From assembly GCA_014529385.2 (NCBI GenBank), contig CM043945.1, positions 145,437,741-145,501,740 on the forward strand: DNA of 64,000 nucleotides, written 5' to 3'. The notes below the pieces were generated by a model. That model was given only the letters and a program-made list of their open reading frames with translations, was not told where the DNA came from and ran no database searches. The translations under genes and the position numbers were made by a program. Source of the DNA: Adiantum capillus-veneris. Its lineage: Eukaryota > Streptophyta > Polypodiopsida > Polypodiales > Pteridaceae. Positions 56,075-64,000 of this stretch are shown in pieces; position 1 is the stretch's first letter, and every line of letters starts with the position of its first letter.

Positions 56075-56413
56075 TTGATCATGGGAAAGCCACGAGAAAT
56101 CTTTGGCAAGGAAGCTTATAGTTTCCTAGACGGATTCTCTAGATACAACCAATTGACCATAGATCCCAAAAATCAACATAAAACGGCTTTCGCTACAGAA
56201 TGGGGATTTTTTGCTTATAGGTACATGCCTTTTGGTTTGACCAATGCACCAGAAACATTCCAAAGACTGATGAGCCATGCTTTTAAGGAATATCTATGGA
56301 ACTTCCTAGAGTATACATGGACGATCTTTGTGTACACTCTACAAGAAGAGAGAGTTGTTTTGAACATTTACAGTGTGTCTTTGAGAAATGTCATCTATAT
56401 AGGATTTGTTTGA
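56075..56413 (+). pseudogene. Gypsy reverse transcriptase fragment
   Basis: FGKEAYSFLDGFSRYNQLTI contains RT motif A with its Asp, and FFAYRYMPFGLTNAPETFQR is the conserved motif B region. The catalytic YVDD-type box that should follow is destroyed (LEYTWTIFVYT). The fingers upstream are missing. Confidence 0.85.
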
Positions 56414-56513
56414 ATCCTGAAAAATGAGTATGGTTACACAAAATAAAATTCTTGGCCATAGTGTACCAAAAAATGGTATTTCACAGACATGGAGAAGCTG
56501 GCAGACTGCATTA

Positions 56514-57557
56514 TTTACTGAAATGGCTAGACTGACAAATTTTAAGGAAGTTCAAGCATTTATGGGATATTGTGGCTATTATCATAGATCTTGAGGGGTT
56601 CACTATGTATAGAGCTACCATATCACGTGCATTCAAAACATGTTTGTAAAACCCCTTAGTTGTGATTTTTTTTGAGAATATAATGTACCCTTTTCTTTAA
56701 AAATCTGTAATCTTTTTTCAAATTTGCAAAATTTTTATCATTCTATATATATTTCTATAAGTTAAAAGAACATTAAATACCCTTCTGTTGAACTCACATG
56801 ATGTGTTACATTTTTCTTAGGTGATTTCCCTGAGTCATAGATTAATCTGCATGTATGCATTCATAGAAAAACCCATTTTTAGCCTTATAACTCATTTTGA
56901 GTGGATACATGAATACAAGGAATCCTTCTAAAAGCTTAAACAAGCTTTGACCATAGCACCAATATTGAAGACTCTCCAAACTGGAACAAAGTTTTCCATG
57001 TGCATGTAGATGCTTCAAATTTTTCTATTGGTTGCATATTAGCTCATCTAGGAGAGGAGACTATGGATTTCTCTATCTCATATGCTAGCAAACAGCTAAA
57101 CCTAGTAGAAAATAATTACACAACCAGTGAAAGGGAATGTCTTGGAACGGTGTACATAATCGAGATATTTTGACACTACTTGGTGTACACAGTCAAGATA
57201 TTTTGACACTACTTGTTATCTAACAAGTTTGTGTTTTTTGTGGATCATCAAGCCTTACTCCATTTGGTGAGCAAGCCATCCAATACAAGAAGATTTATGA
57301 GGTGGTTCATCATCCTACTCAAATTTGACTTCACAGTGGTAGTAAAAAAGGGCACCTTATACCAAAGAGCATATCATCTGTCAAGGATCACCTCAGGGGA
57401 AGCACCAAAGGGGGTAGATGATGATTTACTAGATGCTTATCTATTCTTTGTGGAAATGATTCCTAAATGCCTGGAAGATATTGTATCCCTAATGACCATA
57501 GTGCAAGTAGATTCCCAAATACCACTTTCTATTACACCACAATTAAAAGAGCAATGA
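56514..57557 (+). pseudogene. Gypsy RT-RNase H connection and RNase H, broken
   Basis: LTNFKEVQAFMGYCGYYHRS (about 56530-56590) is the RT thumb/connection. LKQALTIAPILKT (about 56934-56972) opens RNase H. After several breaks, KFVFFVDHQALLHLVSKPS (57225 on) and MRWFIILLKFDFTVVVKKG carry the C-terminal RNase H block. A 36-bp duplication (about 57146 and 57182) lies inside it. Confidence 0.75.
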
Positions 57558-57785
57558 TGGAATTCTACTTTTGTGCATTAACCCGGAGGAACAAGAAACT
57601 TATTTGAGTCAAGCGCAAGACTCCACAGGGGAGTAGATATCTGGTGAAATACCTGACTAAAAGAACATTCCCAAAAGATATGAGTAAACAGTGATGAAGA
57701 CCAATAGAGGCTGAAGTAGCCAACTATACAATTATTGAAAATTAGCTCTATTGAGGAGGAAAGGACGGACAACTTAGGATGTGTG

Positions 57786-58960
57786 CCAATGAGGATGAAT
57801 TTTCAACCTTCGTTCTTCAAACAGACACATGTGGGTCTTCCAGGAGACCATTTCTCTCATGAAACAATGGCCAAGGCTATATTGGTAGCAAGTATCTAGT
57901 GGCCAACAATATTTGCCGATTCCAAAGAATTTTTGCGATGATGTGATTCATGTCAGTGGGCCAAGATGCCAACACAAATTGATAGTATGCCATTGCGACC
58001 TATGATGGGATCACATGCATTTGCTAAGTGGGCATGTACAATGTATCATTGTGGCCACGAATTACTTAACCAAATGGGATGAGGCACTAGCCACTAGGAA
58101 GAATGATGCTAGAACCACTGCTACATTCCTATAAAAATGCATATTCACTAGGTATGAACTTCCTATTGAGCTAGTAAGTGATAGAGGTTCCTAGTTTCTC
58201 AATGAAGTGATTGAACATTTGCTAAGCAAGTTGATGGTGATACATAATAAATCAGCACCCTATCATCCTCAAGCAAATGGACAAGCTGAACACACTAATA
58301 AAATCTTAAGCCATGTGCTTACAAAGATTGTTAGTTCGGGCAAGATAGATTGGGAAAGGCATCTTCATTCAGCCTTATAGGCGTATCAAGTTTCATTCAA
58401 GACCACCTTGAATACAACTTCTTTTAACTTGGTCTATGGATTAGATGCAATCCTACCCATGGGATTTTTATTACCCACTGTCAGAGTTGCACACAAATTG
58501 GAATGGAAAGGGCACGAGTTGTCAGAATGACTCGAGGACTTGGAATGGATTGATGAACAGAGGCTAGTGTCCATTGCCCATATATATGCTCAAAAACAAA
58601 AGCATTTTTTTTTTTGACTCCCATTTGCTAATAAAATTTTTCAAACAAGGGGACTTGGTTCTAGTTTATCCCTTAAAACAACATATACCCAAGTTCAAGA
58701 AAAAGGGACACGGTCCTTTTGTCATTAAAGATGTTTCACCAAGTGGTGCCATCAGACTAGCTACGTTAGATGGGAAAATCATGGAAAATTAGATTAGTGG
58801 TGTTGACTTCGTAAATATCATGTACCTTTGACTAATGACCTTTTGCAAAAAATGCATGCAACTAAGGAGCATAGGCTTAAAAGGCAGCAAGTGATTGAAG
58901 AAGCCCAAGAAGAGCACGCATTTAAGTCTTGAAAAGGAAAGCAATAGTTGCCTAAGGAAA
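57786..58960 (+). pseudogene. Gypsy integrase with C-terminal domain, broken
   Basis: An HHCC-like region in shifted frames (57830-57990) is followed by the core: IIVATNYLTKWDEALATRKN (about 58043), LPIELVSDRG (second Asp), and SAPYHPQANGQAEHTNKILS with the Glu-region (about 58255). The C-terminal part, HIPKFKKKGHGPFVIKDVSP and GAIRLATLDGKIMEN, ends near 58792. Decayed helical sequence continues to about 58960. Stops at about 58193 and 58378 disrupt the frame. Confidence 0.75.
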
Positions 58961-59009
58961 TAGTTTCCTTAACTTCTACCCCATAATACCCTCCAAATTC
59001 AACCTCCAG

Positions 59010-59540
59010 CAGATGATGAGATAGTGACCGATGATGAATGGCAGGATGGATTGGACATACGTATAACCATGACCTTGAAGGATGGGTTTCAAGTCAATGC
59101 ACTAGCTAATTTAGGTGCACAGCTTAATGTGATCAACTATACAATGTACAAAAAAACAACAACCCAACCACTTGAACATTGCAAAAGCACAAGTCAAAGG
59201 CTACCATAAAGAGATAACACCAACATTGGGACTAATCAATCCTGACATCTTTGTGCATGGATTTATGTTCCCACGCACCTTCATTTTCATTCCAGATGAA
59301 CATATGAATGAAGACTTGGTGCTAGGAGTTCCATGGATGCGCACTTACAAAGTAGTCCAAGACTTGGATGACAGAGTTCTTGAATTAACCCTAAAGGGAG
59401 GCAAATTACGAGTGTCGTTTACTCATAGACATGAAGAATGGAAAGCTACCCTCCACACTCTGCATCCCACCAACCCAAGCCCTATTGTCCACCCTTCAAC
59501 ATCAAACTCATTGGCACGACATTGGCATGCAAGGAACTAG
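59010..59540 (+). pseudogene. Retropepsin-like protease downstream of integrase
   Basis: Two overlapping frames join into one domain. The first has LDIRITMTLKDGFQVNALAN with ANLGAQLNVI where D-[ST]-G-A should be. The second has VKGYHKEITPTLGLINPDIF, DEHMNEDLVLGVPWMRTY and LELTLKGGKLRVSF, with LVLG as the second hallmark. The catalytic Asp is replaced (ANLGA), so it is inactive. Its place after integrase is unusual for Ty3/gypsy, where protease precedes RT. It may come from a second element. Confidence 0.6.
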
Positions 59541-59830
59541 GCATTTTGGGTACCCAAGACCCAACTCACTACCAATCCTACATAAATTTGGGTGCCTAAA
59601 ACTTTGTTGCACACTAAGAAGAAGCCTACCATGGCACCATCCTATCCACATTATCACCAAAAATCATAATTACAGACACAAAAATGGGTATGGAAACCTA
59701 AGCAGAATCTAAAGCTCGGACCGAGCTAGCAACTATCCATAAAATCCATTTCAAGGCACATCCAAGGAAAGTGATATACCAATGGATACCCAAGTCAAAA
59801 CCACTACTGCAAAGTCAACCACTTCCAGCA
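59541..59830 (+). pseudogene. Stretch with repeated W-[VI]-P-K motifs
   Basis: One decayed frame reads FWVPKTQ (about 59546), IWVPKTLL (about 59588) and QKWVWKPK (about 59684), and YQWIPKSK appears near 59780. The same kind of motif (EIWIPK) marks the modules at 14.3 kb and 28.5 kb, and at 28.5 kb it also lies downstream of a retropepsin. Confidence 0.4.
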
Positions 59831-60255
59831 CAATGGCTGCGGCCAGTACATATAGCACTATCAAAGAATGAGCTCAATTGCTAGAGGATTTCCTCTTCAA
59901 GCAAATAAAATAGATTGCTTTGCCATCGATAGCCCTTGAGTGTACTAGTCAAAACCCGCCTCTTACATTGTATAGTGTTTTTACATGCATTGACATTAGT
60001 AGCATGATAGGGCCAATCTCAAACATGCATACACATGATTTTATAACCTATACACTGCACAACCCGGGTTATACTCTCTTGTTCCAGAGGACTCAGGCAA
60101 GGAGGAGGGGAGGCATTCTGAATGCGGACCCAAGCGTATGAATTTGATGGAGAAAAGGGCAATATTTGAAGTAACTGTGTGTTAATGTGTGATTTTTTGG
60201 GGAAAAATTTAGATGAGAATGCCCTAATAACCATGTGAATGGGGAGAAAGCTATA

Positions 60256-62335
60256 TGATAACCCGTAGGTGTAGGGATATATCGCAAATACATGTTAGAA
60301 AAGCCCAAAAAAATGTACAATTTTTACTCTTTTTGTGTGTTTTTCGGCCAAAAATATGATCAAAATACAGTAATTCACAAAAATATGGCCAATTACTGAA
60401 ATTAGGTGTGCTCTAGTATTTTTTGGTTTTAAAATTATTCTCTTTTAGAGTGAAATTTTAATTTTTCTTTAATTTATTTAATAAAAAGGTTAAAAATATT
60501 AAACAAATGTCAAACAAATCTAGATAGAGAAATTGAAGAGATCATGATGATAACGAAGTAGAGATGAACAACCATGTCAAATCTTGTACAATTCTAAGGA
60601 TGGTGGCGGAAAGCCTAATTTGAGCTCGCATCACCCGATCCTACAAAACCTTTGGAACAAGAGCAATCGAAATCCAAGTTCAAATTTTTTTGAAAGGAAA
60701 CTATACTTCGTGATCTAATAGAACTAATTGGGATGTTTGGAAGGAAATGAGTCGGAAAGCGTGGGTATGTATAGTCAAGGTATGCTAAAAATAGTCTCAT
60801 TTCCACTTGTCCACTTTAGATAGAGCTTTGGGAGACCTTCTTGCGCACGCCTTCTGCGACTTCTAGCGATCGCTATAGTACACCATCTCACACAAGACAT
60901 GAAGGATAAGTTCCTAACCTACTAACGATCAATTTTGTTCATGTCTTTGAGGTCAGGGAAGCCGAGAAAAACCCTAGGTTAGCAGAATCCCCAAGAAGAA
61001 AGAGAGCACAAAAATGACCGTACCAGCCAACTCAATACATTAAATATGGCCAAAACTGATAGGGGGAATAACAAAGAACTATAGAACATTCCCATGTGAT
61101 GACCAGGGTCGGGGGGGGGGGGGGGGGGGTGGGGTTTATAGCTATTAATCTTGATTTTGGCTCGAAGCTGGAATTCCATTCTGACTTCACAGACGGCTTC
61201 CCCATAGGTATTATAACCAATGTACCTAGGTGGAACCAAGATCAAAGCTCATTTGATGCCCCGGATATGTAAAATTGGCTCAAATGGCCAGAAGGTGTCA
61301 TTTTTGACCTACGGCCACAAATCGGGTCCAAATTGGGATGAAACTCGACATGCTAAGTCAGGATGACCTATGGGAGGGGCTCATATTCTTGGAGTGTAGA
61401 AAAAAACCATCCCATAGTGAAAGATCCAAAAGCTGTCAAAGTCAGAGTATTTAAGTGTCAAGAGGTGCTAGCAGATCAAAAGAAGCCCAAACAAGAGCCA
61501 AATATTACTTGCTAAGACTACAGGACAACTTGTGGATGCATTTGGTCAGTTTTTTCATTATAGGATATTAATCATGATTAATAGATCTGGGGCTACATTT
61601 TACATATGTTTGCACTTTTCCAATTTAGCACTCTTTCAAATGTTGTGCTCAAGCCAAAAACCCACTCAAGGCACAAACATCACTTGTTCACTGACTCCAA
61701 GACCAAAAAACACACACTTACTTTGCACCAAAGCCAAAATCCAACACAAAACACAACTAATGTGTCCAAACCACCACATTTAGTGCCTTGGGATATCATG
61801 ACCAAACACCCCATAATGTCAAAGTGCCAAAAAGTCAACAGAAATTGATCGCAGCTATTAATCATGATTAACATCTTAGGAGTCAAAATTGAAGGGACGT
61901 GGTAAATTTTGGTCATCACTTGCTCGTACATACTCTCACTAGCCCATACATCAATTTTCAAGCCAAATGGACATTCCAAAATTGTGCATAATCACTTTTT
62001 CCTTTTAAGAGACCTTCAAGCCAAAAATTGATCCAAATATTGTGTTTTTGCATCCAAATGCTTCCAAAAGTGAAACCCTATCATTATTCAATGCCTTCCA
62101 CCCAATTGCATAAGCAAACCCCAAAACTAGAACCTAATTGGTGAAATAGTTACCAATCGTCATTAATAGCCGAATATGAAATTTTTGTCCAAATGTTTTG
62201 AAAAGCTCACAAATTTTTTTCTGTAATTTTGGATATTATGGTTTTCTTCTTCAAAATGAGCAATCACAGTTCATGCACGACAAAATGTCGTAATCCTACT
62301 CTAAAATGTACCTAGTAGTATATTTCTATATGTTT
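60256..62335 (+). repeat. Probable LTR region (start clear, end not)
   Basis: A purine tract is followed at 60256 by TGATAACCCGTAGGTGTAGG, an opening I associate with plant gypsy LTRs. No trusted ORF occurs to 62335. It includes a 19-G run (61111-61129) and two short blocks ending ATTAATCATGATTAA (about 61565 and 61857). No CA end with a convincing PBS was found. It could be the 3' LTR of the preceding element, the 5' LTR of the next, or both merged. Confidence 0.4.
61111..61129. repeat. Poly(G) run
   Basis: 19 consecutive G; prone to assembly length error. Confidence 0.95.
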
Positions 62336-63120
62336 TCACTCAAGATCAATGCAAAGCTCGTTGGCCCCTGCAAAGAGAAAGTCAATGAAGCAAAGATTGC
62401 AAAGCTTCCACTCTACTAGCTGCAAGAAGAATCCATAGGGGTAGCAAAGAAGACATATGCGGGAGAAGACCTCCTCGAGAAGCATCACATGGCAATCTTC
62501 CATGGAACCTTCAAGACACCAGAAGAGAAGGCAATGGAAATGCAACTCATGCCAAGAGAAATCTATGATGTAGCAAAGGAGCCTGCATTGGTCAAAGCAC
62601 ACAGGCGGCTTGGGTTACTAGACTACTACAAATTTCTGCCTTGTGGAGTAGATTTCCAAAGAGCTTATGAGCTTCAGAGCTCCATTAAAGAGGATGGCAC
62701 AATGAGACTAACTGATCAAGCAAGACAAGTGGTAGAAGTTCAGATCACCAAGGAAATTATTGTTGAAGCTCTCAAACTACCTACAACAAGAGAACAATTG
62801 AGGTTAGGGGAAAATAAAAGTATAGGTGTCTTCTCAAGAAATACTCTAGCAACAACATTTGTTGACATGGTCCACAAACTAGCTAAGAACCGGATTGTCT
62901 CTCTTCTTAACACTTCTATTTCATAGCAAAGAAACCAAGCACGTACACCATTCCAAACCATGAAGTGGCCTTGTCTTTTACAATAGTTTTGAAGACCACA
63001 TTATCAATGCCGCTCAACCATGCTCAATATATCCTCAATGCACTCAAGGGGATGAAAAATAATACGGGCATCAAGTACTTGGGAGCATGAGAAGTCCTCA
63101 TAAGGATAGCCTACCATGCG
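62336..63120 (+). pseudogene. Retroelement-associated ORF of unknown function
   Basis: The main frame, 62489-62926, starts MAIFHGTFKTPEEKAMEMQL and continues with KAHRRLGLLDYYKFLPCGV and TKEIIVEALKLPTTREQLRL. The same frame is open upstream to a stop near 62418. After 62926 the protein seems to continue in another frame (SFTIVLKTTLSMPLNHAQ, NALKGMKNNTGIKYLG) to a stop near 63090. The look (alpha-helical, then Lys/Glu-rich) is that of plant LTR-element ORF1 or gag-upstream proteins, such as the extra ORF of Tat/Ogre elements. I cannot assign it. Confidence 0.4.
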
Positions 63121-63980
63121 GTGGGAATGACAAATAATTCACCACATGCTCTTGACCAGAACACATCACTGGAGTCAATAATGAGGAGGAAAAGCAAGAA
63201 GAATAGGAAGTACATGCACTGATAGCCATTTTTCGGCTATGCCCCGGACCGCGCCTCAGCACCAAAACTAAGAAGATCGACAAGAAGAAATGCCTTACCT
63301 TCACAAGAAGAAAGTGAAGCAGGTGATGAGGAACAAAGAAGTAAATCTTGCAAGGGTAAAGCTTCAAAAAGTGCATCTAAATGCTCAGAGACTGAAGAAG
63401 AGAAGAAGAAGAAGGCTAAGGGAAAAAAAAGGTAAAAAAATTGAAAGCTAAACGAAGAAAAGTGCCAACACTTATCATCATTGAAGAATCGACACAAAGA
63501 GCTGCTTGCCTTGACAGAGAAAGGGAGGCCTTTGAAAGAGAAAGGGGCTTGGAAAGGGACTTTGAAGAATTGTAGAAACCAAGATGCACGGCTCATACCT
63601 TGAACAAATCTATGAGAAGGAAGAAAAAGTACGAGAGGAAGGGCTAGGAGAAGCCGCCACTGCTCCTGCACTTCCTTCGGATGCTCAAGAGACCCCAAGG
63701 TTCCCCTCTTTGATCAATGAAGCAAACCCAACTAAAAAGAATCAAGAGTCTGATTAGCTAGCTCAAGAACAAACACTTGAACAGGAAGCAACACAAGGGA
63801 TACACCATGTGAGTCAGACAATTGAAGAAGTGGAAGTAGCAGTGGAATCTCACAAAATAGAAGAAGTTCAAGAGGTGCAGGAGCAACTGCAACAAGAAGA
63901 GAAAAGAAAAGTTGGACCAACTACCCACCAGCCAACCATAGAGACAACATTGGAGGAAGTGGTTGAAGATAAAAATGAAC
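63120..63980 (+). pseudogene. Lys/Glu-rich continuation, broken by a 39-bp micro-LTR
   Basis: Open pieces in changing frames: MRRKSKKNRKYMH before 63220, a Lys-rich segment after 63259, and 63759-63980 (LAQEQTLEQEATQGIHHVSQ, VESHKIEEVQEVQEQLQQEE), which is likely coiled-coil. It appears to continue the ORF at 62336 and runs off near the window end. Confidence 0.35.
63220..63258. mobile_element. 39-bp internally deleted micro-LTR with 4-bp TSD
   Basis: It starts TGATAGCCATTTTTCGGCT, matching the first 19 bases of the 2.6-kb LTR at 46950 with one mismatch. It ends GCCCCGGACCGCGCCTCA, matching that LTR's end at 49537 with one dinucleotide extra. Flanks are GCAC on both sides (63216-63219 and 63259-63262). 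This looks like an LTR reduced to its two tips, or a minimal insertion made of them. Confidence 0.65.
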
Positions 63981-64000
63981 AATAGGAAGAAGCCTCCACA

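Larger units (their letters stand above)
55900..60255 (+). mobile_element. Decayed plus-strand Ty3/gypsy element (3' part)
   Basis: Collinear RT, RNase H and integrase relics (56.1-58.9 kb), then a retropepsin-like ORF and a Trp-Pro-Lys stretch (59.0-59.8 kb). A purine tract (GAATGGGGAGAAAG, about 60236-60250) and an LTR start at 60256 follow. The 5' LTR, gag and the RT N-terminus are absent. Many stops and frameshifts. Confidence 0.7.

Noticed and set aside
63250-63980. Minus-strand ORFs rich in Phe, Leu and Ser
   Set aside because: Antisense shadows of the plus-strand Lys/Glu-rich frame.

Overview
The window is repeat-dominated eukaryotic DNA, almost certainly from a land plant with a large, transposon-rich genome. 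Evidence: LTR retrotransposons primed by initiator-Met tRNA (PBS close to TGGTATCAGAGC), Ty1/copia and Ty3/gypsy pol remnants of plant type, TATATAA LTR promoters, long (AG)n and (AC)n microsatellites, nested insertions. I see no intact host gene, rRNA or tRNA gene, and no bacterial-style gene organisation. An apparently endonuclease-less Penelope-like element (PLE) with a hammerhead ribozyme makes a seedless vascular plant (lycophyte or fern) more likely than a flowering plant; that is inference only.

Layout. 1-14.9 kb: a minus-strand LTR element is split by a 12-kb gypsy element (759-12788, TSD TAATA) with giant LTRs (3.5 and 2.8 kb), which is itself split by a minus-strand short-LTR element (4951-6444). 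14967-20329: another member of the short-LTR family, complete at both ends (174-bp LTRs, TSD TCAAA) but with no recognisable genes. 20.3-26.6 kb: decayed sequence, a LINE 3' fragment, and a cluster of long CT/AG microsatellites around two palindromes. 26.6-32.2 kb: minus-strand LTR element with a decayed retropepsin and an unfamiliar protein carrying a repeated Y-x-D-x-x-G-x-x-Y motif. 32.9-35.8 kb: 3' half of a Ty1/copia element (integrase end, RT with YVDD, RNase H, PPT, 3' LTR).

36846-41944 is the most unusual segment: a Penelope-like retroelement with a 502-aa proline-rich ORF1, a PLE reverse transcriptase (one stop, one frameshift), no visible GIY-YIG endonuclease, and a hammerhead ribozyme 130 bp from its 3' end. 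It sits exactly between two ~1.6-1.7 kb direct copies of its target DNA. 44-45.6 kb: decayed gypsy gag. 46950-51776: gypsy element with a ~2.6-kb 5' LTR, PBS and an intact 546-codon gag-like ORF, no pol, and a truncated 3' LTR; it landed inside a CA microsatellite of a dispersed repeat. 53.5-55.8 kb: a tandem duplication, a related minus-strand LTR and an integrase fragment. 55.9-60.3 kb: decayed gypsy RT-RNase H-integrase followed by a retropepsin-like ORF and an LTR start. 62.3-64 kb: decayed retroelement-type ORF interrupted by a 39-bp micro-LTR with a 4-bp TSD.

The elements do not form a pathway. The window is a record of successive insertions whose order can be read from the nesting.
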